NCBI GenBank assembly: GCA_029237695.1
Contig: CM055266.1
Span: forward strand, 124,238,569 to 124,302,568
Source: Conchocele bisecta
Lineage: Eukaryota; Mollusca; Bivalvia; Lucinida; Thyasiridae
Direction of reading: 5' to 3'
DNA: 64,000 nt
Shown here: positions 19,727 through 30,780 of the stretch, piece after piece
Layout of the letters: each line of letters begins with the position of its first letter
How positions within the stretch are numbered: the stretch's first letter is position 1
Translations under genes and position numbers: made by a program
The notes under the pieces: model-generated
Databases searched by the model: none
The model's input: the letters and a program-made list of their open reading frames with translations, nothing else
Told to the model about the DNA's origin: nothing

Positions 19727-20022
19727 CGATTTCACCAACATTGCAAAGTATACTTTTCTAGCAAAGTACACTTTGAGGGAGTAATCATTTATTGTTCCTG
19801 AAATGCATTACTTCATATAGAACTAACTACTGCATATATTTGATGATTAAAAGTATGCAGAATTATTATACTGAATTTATTACATTATCACAGCCAAAAT
19901 GGCTGTGATAATGTAATACATTCAGTATAATAAAAAATAATAAATTTATCATAAATTTATCATAAAATTGAATGTTTTTTGCTAGAAAAGTATACTTTGC
20001 AATGTTGGTGAAATATGCTACT
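19727..20022. mobile_element. Family D foldback element
   Basis: ATTTCACCAACATTGCAAAG to TTTGCAATGTTGGTGAAAT, with the CAGCCAAAATGGCTG-centred palindrome at 19865-19930. ATAAATTTATC is duplicated just after the palindrome. Confidence 0.65.
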
Positions 20023-20486
20023 GGTGTTACGCAAAGCAGGAACCTCAAGTAATAATCGCAAATGGGATATGCTCGCTTCGAACTTGAAATAAAGTATGTT
20101 TGGGCCTGACCCGACGTTCTGAGTTCGATGTCGAAGCTTTTGGGAGGTGGCCCAGTGCTTTAACTGGTCTTTAACTTGCCAACCGTTTTCTACACTATAG
20201 CCGAGTGAGAGAAAATGTAATATACTTTACATGGCATAGGGGTTACACAAACCGGGGGTTACAAAAACGGCTCAACTTACACTTGTATCACCCAAATCAC
20301 CAACATGCTTTTATTTTCCATAAATGATGTTGGATGTTAATGAAAAATTCAATTCAACATTTTTACGTCAACTTTAGACATCATTTGTGGAAAAGAGTAT
20401 CGACAACAATATCGGCGAAATACGCCGATAAGATAAGGGAGACAATTCCAGACCAGGGTTCATGAATTATTCATACTAATAGCAGC

Positions 20487-21002
20487 ATTGCATGTGTACG
20501 GAGCTCAGCAGGGGACGTAACATTCTTTTTTTTGTTAATTCGTTCCCACGAAATGACAATTCGTTCCGTCAATTTAACAATTCGTTCTCTCGAATTAACA
20601 ATTTGTTCTCACGATATAATAATTCGTTCACACGACCAAATTGTTAAATTGAGGGAACGAATGTTACTTCGTGGGAACGAATTGTTAATTCGTAGGAACG
20701 AATTGTTAAATTGAGGGAACGAATTTGTTATTTCGTGGGAACGAATTGTCATTTCGTTGGAACGAATTGTTAATTCGAGGAAACTAATTGTTAATTCGTG
20801 GGAACGAATTGTTATATTGAGGGAACGAATTGCTAAATTGAAGGAACGAATTGTTATTTCGTGGGAGCGAATTAATAAAAACAAATCCATGTCCCCGCAG
20901 GGGACATGGATTTGTTTTTATTGAGCGAATTAATAAAAACAAATCCATGTCCCCGCAGGGGACATGGATTTGTTTTTATTAATTCGCTCCGTACATGTGT
21001 GT
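20487..21002. mobile_element. Foldback element built of GGAACGAATTGTTA repeats with duplicated head hairpin
   Basis: Outer arms are ATGTGTACGGAGC and GCTCCGTACATGTGT. The left part (20530-20640) carries TTCGTTCCCACGAAATGACA-type units; after the switch at about 20640 the units run inverted to 20870. At 20865-20980 a hairpin of AATAAAAACAAATCCATGTC and complement (loop GCA) is present twice, 58 bp apart. Confidence 0.65.
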
Positions 21003-21081
21003 TATACAGTGTTCCATTGTAATGCCTATACCCGACTGAGCAGTACCACTTTCAAGCACAGGTGAACAACTCCAACCCAGC

Positions 21082-21474
21082 GCTCCAGATAAGCTGCGTA
21101 TTTGCGTAAATACCCAATTAAAATTTCCGAAAACCCAATTGAAATCGGAAGTAGTGAGTATCAAAAAGCAATGAGAACAATTGTGGTACCTTTATCATGC
21201 TGCAGAAAACAATACACAGACCACCAATATAGCATATTCTTTCTTATTTTTCCATGAACACACATCTTGGTATTTCATTAGGATTGTCTCCAAGGAGACA
21301 ATTCTAATGCCAAGATATGTTTTCATTTCGAAACAAACTATTCAATAATTGCTGTCTGTTGATGTGTAAACAGTAGTGTGATTTAATTTTACACAATTAA
21401 AATTTTTAAATACCCAATTGCTTCAGAAATGATGGAGTAACAATACTCAATTACTAATTCCTTATCTGGAGCCC
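21082..21474. mobile_element. Family N element, full copy
   Basis: GCTCCAGATAAGCTGCG at one end and CTTATCTGGAGC at the other. Central palindrome ATTGTCTCCAAGGAGACAAT. The copy at 25268-25664 is the same element in opposite orientation. Confidence 0.65.
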
Positions 21475-21477
21475 TGC

Positions 21478-21750
21478 CGATCCTATGACACACATAAATG
21501 GGCATCATAAAAAACGCATTACCCCCACCCACCTCATCGGTACATACCAAACGTGTACATATGACATTACCGCTACCCACCTACTTTCGTACAGAAGAAT
21601 ACGTATGGATATCACATTACCCCACCAACCCTGCTTTCGCACATCACTATAGTGCACAAACTACACGAGGACACAAAAGTGGGTGGGTGCGGTAATGTGA
21701 TTATTGTGTCCATTTTGTACGTCATAGGTCCGAGCCTTTTACCTGTGCTT
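21478..21750. repeat. Family S-related diverged foldback
   Basis: It shares the alternating ATTACCCCACCCACCT and GTGGGTGCGGTAATGTG arms and the CGTCATAGGTCCGAGCC end with 13301-13501, but the centre is degenerate. Confidence 0.45.
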
Positions 21751-22000
21751 CCAATACAAACAGAACTGTCGTTTTTTCTGTGATATAACCTTGACAAAAA
21801 TAGTTTGATATCTATAAACATTTTTTTTTGTGAAGTATGAGCATTTTCCCGACAATACTAACTGCTGTGCAAACGCAACGGGACAGCAGGAGATATATTC
21901 TAATAGTAATAGCATACTAAATCCGACATAACACGTGGTGTGAATGATGGAATTGTACTAGCTGCCACCACAGCCGTTTATGCCATATATAATGTATATG

Positions 22001-22224
22001 TGGCTGTGTCTGGAGAAATTGGGCTTATGGGTTTTGCGACCAGTGTAGATCCCGATCAGACTGTGCATCAGGATCTGCACTGTTCGCCATTCCATCATTG
22101 AAAGATCTGTCATGGTTCCAACAAGAAATAGAGATCGTTACCAGGCTACAGGAGTGTGATATTTGATCAGCAGCTGCACTGGTCACAAATCCCATAAGCC
22201 CCTTTTCTCCAGTCACAGCCACTA
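22001..22224. mobile_element. Family C MITE, full copy
   Basis: GTGGCTGTGTCTGGAGAAAT to TTTCTCCAGTCACAGCCAC. Inside: GACCAGTGTAGATCCCGATC, GCCATTCCATCATTGAAAG and AGGCTACAGGAGTGTGATAT. The GGAATGG/CATTCC block is the interior motif that became part of the 30-bp minisatellite. Confidence 0.7.
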
Positions 22225-22619
22225 ACACAGAACATTGCAGTTTCTCTTGGTAAATAGTAAAACATAAACAGATAGGTATAACACAATGCAGAATGGAGAA
22301 CCCAGGATAATGAATTTATTGGTTGCGGTTTTACGTCCGTTCACCAACAATGTCTTATACAGACGGGAATACGCCTTTATCAGGTAACCTGCCCTGCATT
22401 GACCGAATACGTACTGACTGATAACATAGTGTTGTATCAGGCATTGCCCTGATATAAACATCCGGGTTACAACGAAGTGAAAACTGACGTTCCATTGGTC
22501 GGATGACGTCACGTGACGTTACCGAATGACGTCAGTGTAAGAACGCAACGTAAACAAGTCCTCGTTCTGTTCATAGATAACGAGTCATCTGTGGTCATTT
22601 TCGAGCATAAAACGTTACC

Positions 22620-22790
22620 TGATAAATAGTATACCAGGCTAGTGTCTTTTGATATCAAGTGTATCAGGCTCGGCTCGGAAACGGTAGGAATTCCTCGGCA
22701 AGCCTCGGAATTCCTACGCGTTTCCTAGCCTTGCCTGATAAACTTGATATCAAAAGACACTAGCCTGGTATTCTCTATGTATGTGAAAAC
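22620..22790. mobile_element. Family U palindrome
   Basis: ATACCAGGCTAGTGTCTTTT and its complement, with GATATCAAG and GGAATTCC sub-palindromes. The centre GGTAGGAATTCCTCGGCAAGC is imperfect. Ends GATAAATAGTATAC / GTATTCTC recall 17533 and 54498. Confidence 0.55.
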
Positions 22791-23018
22791 ACTGTACACA
22801 CTAACCCAAATGTTCTGCCTGTAACGCAGGGCGACTTACAAGTCGACAGACGGAACATTCAGGTTATGTACACACTGCACTAAAAAATGTACAATAAAAA
22901 CGTTCAACACTGAAAGACAGTGTCCTGATATGGTGCCAGACACGCTACTACAACGGCTCACTTGGCCCATGGTGTAAACCCCAGTTAGATTCACGTAACG
23001 GTATCATATGATATAACT

Positions 23019-23110
23019 TCGTCGTAGATACGATCCCACCCGCACCAACCCCCACACACCGTCGTAGATACGATTCCACCGGCAGTCGTAGATACGACCC
23101 CACCCGCAAC
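23019..23110. repeat. Short tandem repeat, GTCGTAGATACGAYYCCACC
   Basis: Three irregular copies (23020, 23061, 23085) separated by 24-41 bases. No gene is seen in the surrounding 22800-23500. Confidence 0.6.
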
Positions 23111-23511
23111 AAACCCCACCCACCATTCTCTTGCCAGGATAAGAAACAGTGCCAGACCCACCATGACGAAGGGGTTTATGGAACATGCTAAAAAGGAATG
23201 TACAGTAGTATAACATTATGCTGAAAATGAAAGGGTATGTGGAAGAAGAAGGATAACTCATTCATAGTCAGCCCCGGGCCTCTTCAATTATCATGTGACA
23301 ATGAGTCAATAAGTATCATATTAAATCAACATAATAAAATGTTTGATTCGATTTATGAAATACCAATGTATTATATATGTACATTGAAGCTGTACTGATC
23401 AACGAACACGTTTTCCGCAACACTCCATTTGCATATTTGTTACGTTAACGTTTATAACTTTTATACACTAAGTTATTAATTGCGAAATCCCATTTATGCA
23501 ATAAGTACAGT

Positions 23512-23728
23512 GGAACCTCCCTAAACCGACACCAAGAAAATATATGTGATATGCGATTTTGATAGGTTTCTTGCAAACGCATATCAGATAACAATGCATG
23601 TTCATGATTGCAAAATACATACGTATATCCCAGAATAGTCATATACCTGATTTACAGTGGAACATATCTAAACCGGACACCCTGGGGACCTCCCAGGGTG
23701 TCCGGTTTAGAGAGGTTTCACCGTATAT
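23512..23728. mobile_element. Family B pogo/Tigger-like MITE, opposite orientation
   Basis: End ACAGTGGAACCTCCCTAAACC, body with ATATGTGATATGCGATTTTG, then the head hairpin at 23657-23725 pairing CTAAACCGGACACCCTGGG with its complement. TA-flanked. Confidence 0.6.
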
Positions 23729-24377
23729 ATAAACAGAACAACTAGTAACCAAGTTCAACACCAAGTTACGCGTGACACAAGCTGATGTATGCCGCCAGCG
23801 AGTTCAGAAAAAAATGCCAGATTTAACTGATAAAAACACATACGCAGCAATTGTGATTTATCTGCAAATTGCTCTAATCCTGTGTCGGCAATAATGTTAT
23901 GTTTTTTTTGCAAGAATTCCCTGGAAATATAGTGCCGAATCGATCAGGCGAATGCTAAACATGAAAAACATACCATGAATGATTGCGTTCCACTTTCTGT
24001 TGTCACGTGGTGTATTTGCGCCATACGATGGCGGGAACTTGCTGCCTGTTCTCGTACATGTGCCCACAATTTGAGAAAATGGCTTGGGACAATGCAAACG
24101 CTTGTAGATCACGATCTTCTCGTCCATTCACACAGAGGGATTAGTATACAGTCCGGATTTGTTCCCGGTTGCGCAAACGAACGATTGTATATGGTTTGCA
24201 CTATATCGTGTTGACATCGTTTTCGTCACACACGTCGTCAGAAAGGTTCCTTTTCCAACCGGGGGCCAATTTGAGAATCGATATTATTTCGGAGAATTCC
24301 AACTGCTCTCGGTTACCCCTGGGGCCTGAGACAATGTACAGAGATAGATGAATGAATAGATTAAGGCGAAATAACCT

Positions 24378-24657
24378 GGGGGCCGTTTCATTAAACTTCT
24401 TACGACTAAAATGTTCGTAAGTGCAAAATTATGATAGTCTGTAAATGTCGCATTAACAATGTTTTCTTGTAAACAATTATTGGATTTAAATTTATTGAGC
24501 ATAGGCTGCATATGCAGCCTATGCTCAATAAATGTAAATCCAATAATTGTTTACAGCCTATGCTCATAAATGTAAATCCATCAATTGAAATTTCCAGACG
24601 ATCCTAAATTTGCACTTACGAACATTTTAGTCGTACGAAGTTTAGTGAAACTGGCCC
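24378..24657. mobile_element. Family A foldback MITE, chimeric copy
   Basis: The central palindrome is followed by AATAATTGTTTACAGCCTAT, then a second, shorter GCTCATAAATGTAAATCC half and the CCATCAATTGAAATTTCCAG arm. The right side therefore combines both arm types seen separately in 4816-5060 and 6283-6525. Confidence 0.65.
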
Positions 24658-25267
24658 TGATATAACTGGAATAAGAATGAAGTTGCTTTGCGTTCGAACA
24701 AAAGTACCGGTATACGGATGATGCCTGTGGTTTTCAGTCCACTAAAGTTATTTGTCTCGCTGTCCTGTCACAGAGGGTGGTTCGGGTGGGCCTGTTAACT
24801 GTTAGCCTGTCCATGGCATCAATGCCATAATACATTGTGTGTATAAGTTTATCGTGGCATGTTTTATTTTAACTGTTATTTGGACAACATATTTACTGTT
24901 AACTGTTACTAACCCATTTTGTTAACCGAGATCGATTACTTTTAATATGTATTTTCACTGTTGTTTTCAATTTTGATTTCTGTTATTCGTTTAGCCGAAC
25001 AAAACCTCCAACCCTGTGTGAACACTTATACGCAGGCATGGACATGTATATTCAGTCACGTATACAACTAAATACACCAGTGTGTTCAACCAAAACATGT
25101 ACCGGCCTTGGAACGGTTTGTGGTGGGATTTCTTTGCGAGAGAGTCTGTGAAGTGTGGTGCCAAATCGATCACGGGTTGTAAAACACGACAGCGCGGAAT
25201 GGCTGCTGGCATTCCTCATACAACTCGGTGCTCAGGTGTTGTTATATACAGAATACGGCAGACGTAT

Positions 25268-25664
25268 ATCAGGGCTCCAGATAAGGAATTAGTAATTGAG
25301 TATTGTCACTCCATAATTTCTGAAGCAATTGGGCATTTCAAAATTGTAATTGGGTAAAATGAAACCACACCACTGTTTACACATCAACAGACAGCAATTA
25401 TTGAATAGTTTGCTTCGGAATGAAAACATGTATTGGCATTTCATTAGAATTGTCTCCTTGGAGACAATTCTAATGAAATACCAAGATGTGTTTTCATGGA
25501 AAATAGGAAAAACATATACTATATTTGTGGTATGTTTATTGTTTTCTGCAGCATGATAAAGGTACCATAATTGTTATTGCTTATTGATACTCGCTACTCC
25601 TGATTTCAATTGGGTTTCTTGACAATTTTAATTGGATATTTACGCAGCTTATCTGGAGCTGTGG
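25268..25664. mobile_element. Family N element, full inverted copy
   Basis: GGGCTCCAGATAAGGAATTA to GCAGCTTATCTGGAGC. The palindrome here reads ATTGTCTCCTTGGAGACAAT. Arm TTCAATTGGGTTTCTTGAC matches the inverted 21082 copy. Confidence 0.65.
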
Positions 25665-26423
25665 TATATACATTATAACATATGATAGACAGCCATAGAC
25701 TCCGGGGTATAATTACAGCACATTGCTGACAATGGAAAACCTACCTGCGCAATATTGAAATATTTAGTGTAAATGACGTCCGAAATTGACAACACATTCA
25801 GAGCTCTGACGTCATTTATAGAACACCTGACTAACTTTACAAATGTAGAGAATTATATGGTTTTACCAAAACTGTTTTGTCACAGACAACTAACTTCAGT
25901 CATCAGCACTGATTTTGTTTCTATATACACGGAAACCATATGCGCAAAAGTAGTTTAGATTACAATTAGCTTAGACAATCTCAGCTATACTGATGTATTT
26001 TACTATTTCATCTGTCTTTTATAGTTTCTATATCCTTCTCGCTGAAACCCGGCCATTGTAAAATATAGTCACAATAACAGCATATTCTGTCGTTTTGCGA
26101 ATAAAACGGGAAATAAAAATGATAATCCAGGTCAAAGTAGGTATACGTGTATTTACATGTTTATTATTGGTCTGTACACGTTTTTTTTAACAGAACTGCC
26201 ATTTATTAAACCACCCGCTCGTCACAAAACCCCAGGACAGAATGAGCTCTTATTGTGACTAAATTGTACAATGGGCGGCTCTCAGCAAAGAGGATACATA
26301 TCATATAAAAGACAGATGAAATAGTAAAAACCATCCGTATAGCTGAGATTAGCTAATATATATTCCAATATGCGATATAATATGTCTCTCTTTGTACTAG
26401 TGCATGTTGTATACGGCACAGCT

Positions 26424-26661
26424 GGGGGCCGTTTCACTAAACTTCTTACGACTAAAATGTTCGTAAGTGTAAAATTATGATAGTCTGTAAATGTCGCATT
26501 AACAATGTTTTCAACAATTATTGGATTTACATTTATTGAGCATAGGCTGCATATGCAGCCTATGCTCAATAAATGTAAATTCATCAATTGAAATTTCCAG
26601 ACGATCCTAAATTTGCATTTACGAACATTTTAGTCGTACGAAGTTTAGTGAAACGGGCCCC
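26424..26661. mobile_element. Family A foldback MITE, full copy
   Basis: GGGGGCCGTTTCACTAAAC to GTGAAACGGGCCCC. It has the same arm order as 6283-6525, with a small deletion (ACAATGTTTTCAACAATTAT) in the left arm. Confidence 0.75.
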
Positions 26662-26960
26662 AGGCTGATACTGTAGTGTTTATATTTGCAGGTCGCAATA
26701 TACGTTCATGTATTATGGTTACAACGTGCATCAGGCAACAAGGTTCCGCCAGGGGGAGATAATTAATGAGAATTGTCTTCTGTATTCCCACAGGAGACGT
26801 CGGCACGGGGAGCCGATACGGCTGGTGGCGCCAACAGCATACCGACTGGCTACAATATTGGAGCAGGCAAACTTGGAAATGACCAAAAGGAGCACCCACA
26901 CATGCATACATGTATGCTTCCCATGTTGAAACATTAGCAGTTTTCTGCAATTATCAGGAA

Positions 26961-27180
26961 CCTCAAATCCTGTGGTTGTGACTGGAGAAATGATTTTGCG
27001 ACCAGTGTAGGTCCAGATCAGAGATCAGGATCTGCACTGTTCACTATTCCATCAAAGAAACACCCGCCATGCTTCTAACAAGCAATACAGATCCTTATCA
27101 GGCTACAGGAGTGTAATATTTGATCAGGAGCTACACTGGTCACAAATCCCAGAAGACACATTTATCCAGTCACAGCCACA
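26961..27180. mobile_element. Family C MITE
   Basis: GTGGTTGTGACTGGAGAAAT to TTTATCCAGTCACAGCCAC, with ATCAGGATCTGCACTGTTC and GTTATCAGGCTACAGGAGTG-type interior. A family B end fragment (CCAGGGTGTCCGGGTTAGAG) follows at 27219. Confidence 0.65.
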
Positions 27181-28140
27181 TTTCAGGATATAATTCCCAC
27201 CCCTGTTATAATACATCCCAGGGTGTCCGGGTTAGAGAGGTTTCATTGTACCATTAGTATTCCTTTCCGCTCTTTCGAGACTTAAATATTTGTTTTTAAA
27301 AACAATAAATATATTTGTATCGTTCCAATATTCAGGACTCATACAGTGCAGTTCACGTGCTTGCATTGCAGTGAACCGAGTTTTCTGCCTGTAACGCACC
27401 TGTCAATTGTTAAGCTGCAGCAGACGACAGCTGCACGAGCGTAATAATGCACACCGCTGGTTGTCTGCCAAGCAACAAATGGCGGCGATACTGGAACGAG
27501 CAGAGCAGTCCAGGGACCGAGGTCTGGTTTATGTAACCCGACTCTTTACTCCGTGCACCAAGAATAGCTTCACATGTCATACATACGAATACAAGGTGCA
27601 TGATCACGTGGTTACAACAACAACAACAGTTACTGAAACTTCCAGAAGCGCCTCCGATTTAAAGTACGTATTCTGTTATATTATCATTATTATGTAACGG
27701 ATTTTAATGAAATATGGCGCATCAAACGCGTCTTGTTAAGCTGCATTTGGTGGTCTCGGTACTTCGGCCCAAAACTTCTGTCGTTTTTGCGAAGAATCGA
27801 TGTCCGTGTTTACTGTCAATACTGACACGGAAATCGATTCTTCGAAAAAACGACATAACTATGTGCGAAGTCCCGAGACCACCAAAATGCACGTTATGAA
27901 GACGCGTTTGCTCCGCCATATTTCATCAAAATCCGTTGCATATTAAAGGTACATGCCCACGCAGCAGGTTACACTGTACTACTACTTTTCATTTTCTGTC
28001 ATGCCTTATATGAACCATTTGTCTACCCACTAACGAGTTATTTTTAATTACGGCGCGTGCTAATTGGTGTTAAATCGCATTTTATATGCCGCGACCAGAA
28101 CGGGTATTTTCCGATCTCGTGCTATTTTTACCAATACGCG

Positions 28141-28374
28141 TCACATGACACGGTCAATCATATCACATCTTTGACATGCGCAATGAAGTATCGGAAGTTG
28201 AGAAGAAAAATCTCTGTTCGAATCCAAATCTAAATCTCCACGTAACTCTTTCCATTTGGTGATCTGGTCGCCAATGTTAACCACTCTCTCTCTGTACTGC
28301 CTGTCCCTCAGACATTTCACCTTTAATTTGGACGACTCCCTTTCATACAATTTCCGTCCTGGACGTTTCGACAT
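28141..28374 (-). CDS. Captured coding fragment inside a TTAA transposon
   Basis: From ATG 28372-28374 (context ATCAACATG) the frame runs 77 codons to TGA at 28141-28143. It begins MSKRPGRKLYERESSKLKVK, then CLRDRQYRERVVNIGDQITK, then WKELRGDLDLDSNRDFSSQ. It is basic and then amphipathic. The RVNIG...W..LR..L.L...F arrangement resembles an N-terminal motif I remember from uncharacterised metazoan (often zinc-finger) proteins; this is unverified. The sequence lies wholly within the family H element and probably represents a transduplicated first exon rather than the element's own gene. An upstream in-frame ATG at 28473 is less likely because it lies above the promoter-like motif. Whether it is expressed is unknown. 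Confidence 0.4.
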   Translation of the reverse strand: MSKRPGRKLYERESSKLKVKCLRDRQYRERVVNIGDQITKWKELRGDLDLDSNRDFSSQLPILHCACQRCDMIDRVM

Positions 28375-28425
28375 GTTGATATTCTTGTTTACATATTGGG
28401 AAGCATACTGGCGCGCGTAGTATAC

Positions 28426-28437
28426 TGCGCATGCGCA
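28426..28437. promoter_or_regulatory. NRF-1-type palindrome
   Basis: TGCGCATGCGCA is an exact match to the YGCGCAYGCGCR consensus of NRF-1. It lies 52 bases upstream of the ATG at 28374 in CpG-rich sequence, as expected of a housekeeping promoter carried along with the exon. Confidence 0.5.
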
Positions 28438-28862
28438 CCGCAAGCCGTGATGTGAAAGTCGTTGTCCCCGCACATTATCAAAATAGACTGTTACCGACGC
28501 GCGTCGCTATCAGTAAATTGATAATTAATAAATGATTATATTTGTATAGCGGGCACTCGTAATTTTTAGAACTGGTGGAATAGTGACATAATTATACACT
28601 TATTTAATTCCTATAAAGAACATTTTGTGCCTACTGCGTGGGCATGTACCTTTAAGGAAACTACCGAATAATATTTACTTTGGAGTGGGCGCGTTTTCAA
28701 CACTTTCAGACATTGTTGTTGTTGTCGTAACCACGTGATCATGCGCCTTGCAATAGGTACCAACTTTCACTTTACATCGAGGGTTGTGTGCGGGCGATCG
28801 CGGTATATTACACTTGTTGGTATAATTATCATTTCGAAATAAGGTCAGCTTATGCGCATGTA

Positions 28863-29028
28863 CAGTGGAACCACTCTAAATCGGACACCCAGGGCCCGGT
28901 TACTCAAAACCTCTGTTAGCTTAACAGACTGTTAAATCCTTAGCAATGCTAAGGATTTAACAGTCTGTTAAGCTAACAGAAGCTTTGAGCAACCGGGCCC
29001 TGGGTGTCCGATTTGGAGTGGTACACTG
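28863..29028. mobile_element. Family B palindrome with family T in its loop
   Basis: CAGTGGAACCACTCTAAATC and its complement enclose the element at 28892-29000 exactly where other B copies have CTGGGGACCTCCCAG. Confidence 0.6.
28892..29000. mobile_element. Family T palindrome
   Basis: GGGCCCGGTTACTCAAAACC faces GAGCAACCGGGCCC. The arms TTAACAGACTGTTAAATCCT and complement meet at TTAGCAATGCTAA. A second copy runs off the window end at 63951. Confidence 0.7.
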
Positions 29029-29078
29029 CATTTCCCATAATTCAGCGCTCGTGTTTGTGTGTTTTGGAATCGTGAGCT

Positions 29079-29307
29079 GGGGCCCGTTTCACTAAACTTC
29101 GTACGTCTAAAATGTTCGTAAGTTCAAATTTGTGATCGTCTGGAAATTTCAATTGATGGATTTACATTTATTGAGCATAGCCTATGCTCAATAAATGTAA
29201 ATCCAATAATTGTTTACAAGAAAATATTGTTAATGTGAAATTTACAGACTATCATAATTTTACACTTACGAACATTTTACTCGTACGATGTTTAATGAAA
29301 CGTCCCC
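29079..29307. mobile_element. Family A foldback MITE
   Basis: GGGGCCCGTTTCACTAAAC to TTTAATGAAACGTCCCC. The centre is shortened to GAGCATAGCCTATGCTC, lacking the CTGCATATGCAG of other copies. Confidence 0.7.
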
Positions 29308-30307
29308 TGATGTTGTAATTATATATATTTACTGCGAAACAAGCAAACCCGTCAAAATTATGTTCCCACTGGTGCTGCACGCCGCGCAGGCGTAAAATGT
29401 TTCACGTCGAAAAATTCACCGGTTTCTGTTAGAGCTATCACATAAACGCATTATTTCGTATTGTAACCGGTGCTAATTCTCACTAGACGAAACTGTGTTT
29501 ATGCAGTATCTTCTGCATGTGGCTGAATGGAAATTTGTCCGAAATACGGCGCCTATTTCGACGTGAAACATGCTATGCCGACGCGGAGTGCAGCACCAGT
29601 ACTAGTTGGTCCGTCGACTGCGGTTCGTGTACCCATAGTTACCGAGAGTATCTATCCCCAATTGGTACGATTTCCTGAATACAGACACTGACTCAATGCA
29701 AATGCCGAATGAATAATACGACATTTCTCAATGGCCAGTGAGTAAGTGACTTATACATTCCAGCGCTCTCAAACATGTCAGGTGGTGGAAATAAACATGG
29801 AAATAAAGAGCTCTCAAACTGATAAAAACGCATCTCTGCCACAGTTGGCGGCATGTCGAGATGTCAATAAACCGGAATTACAGCGTGACTACTACAGGCA
29901 TACAGTACCATCAATCTGCCAGTGTTGCCATGAGAACAACTGATCATGGGAACCACCACGACGTTGGAACTAAATTAAAGGCAAGCACTCCATCTGATCA
30001 CCGCCCCACCCCGCCTCCCACATGTTGATGTTGATTAACATGATATTCATCAAACCGGTTTACCGATTTCATAAGAAACTCGAGATCAATAAACTCGTGC
30101 AATAACCATCATATTAAATCACCGCTCTGTATAATCCTTTATGTATGTAGCCTTACAAATGCAGACGGGTTGTACCATCAATCTTCCAGTGTTGTACACC
30201 AGTCCTGATCTCCAGTCCTGATTACCCCACCCACATGAATTTGCATTTGTGATTTAGTCAGATACACAATACAGCCTAAATCCCTGAGCGAACACAATAC
30301 CCCCACG

Positions 30308-30584
30308 CAGAAGGGGATCTCGAGGGGGGTGGGGGTGGGGGGGGGGGGGTTCTACATAGATCACAGTTTACCACCAGTTGGAGTCTGAAATTAATGCCGT
30401 AAGACACAAGAAAGGGCATTTCGAAGAGCTCGAAAATAGGACAACCCCCTAGTTGCGAACGGTAACTCTTGCAATTACTCCCGTACTGTCCGTAGCTAGC
30501 TAAGGACGTTACGGGAGTAGATTGCAAGAGTTACCTTCGCAACTAGACAAACCCTTCGTTCCCCAAATGCTGGATCCGCCCCTG
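30308..30584. mobile_element. G-rich hAT-like element, probable 5-6 bp TSD
   Basis: The right end GGATCCGCCCCTG is typical. The left end CAGAAGGGGATCTCGAGG is diverged. CCCACG borders both sides (30302-30307, 30585-30590). A G run (about 30324-30350) and the family P palindrome (30439-30545) are inside. Confidence 0.55.
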
Positions 30585-30780
30585 CCCACGTGTATGTAAA
30601 GAGTGAATTTTAAATCCATCATGTCACTCAAATGTATAATGTTTTGTGTTACACGTAATACTTAGAGTACGGCTCGCCCGCAAGTACGAGGAGATATCGA
30701 TCGTACATACCGACAACCGTGCTCCGAGTAATGTATCCCATCCCCTTATTGTAACGATACGGCTTGTTGCTCAGGGTTCA

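Larger units (their letters stand above)
27947..28651. mobile_element. Family H TTAA element carrying a host-like promoter and exon
   Basis: TTAA at 27943-27946 and 28652-28655. Ends AGGTACATGCCCACGCAG and CTGCGTGGGCATGTACCT. It is 705 bp against 429-457 bp for 35360 and 16961. Only the outer ~30 bp on the left and ~150 bp on the right match those copies; the middle is GC-rich and foreign to the family. Confidence 0.75.
27592..28750. mobile_element. Family M foldback element containing a family H insertion
   Basis: Ends CAAGGTGCATGATCACGTGG and CCACGTGATCATGCGCCTTG. GTTGTTGTTGT and ACAACAACAAC lie just inside. A palindrome (about 27735-27900) pairs GCATTTGGTGGTCTCGGTAC with its complement. 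The right arm is split at CATATTAAGGAAA by the element at 27947-28651. The uninterrupted relative is 58449-58848. Confidence 0.75.

Noticed and set aside
20040..20240. Tandem or palindromic array resembling CRISPR-like spacing in short repeats near 20.0-20.9 kb
   Set aside because: The repeats are degenerate and invert halfway without unique spacers, and the genome is eukaryotic. It is a foldback element.
22222..22512. 96-codon minus-strand frame with hydrophobic C-terminus
   Set aside because: It overlaps family C sequence at its end, has no splice signals, and codon content looks random. It might be LTR-like sequence but without supporting ends.
26794..26929. Possible plus-strand exon after a strong acceptor-like CTTCTGTATTCCCACAG
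   Set aside because: Two frames are open but neither leads to a donor, and no partner exon is visible nearby. It is probably a chance pyrimidine tract.
27470..27600. ATGGCGGCG start with a following open frame on the plus strand
   Set aside because: The frame runs into the terminal repeat of family M and no donor fits. There is no promoter motif beyond general CpG content.
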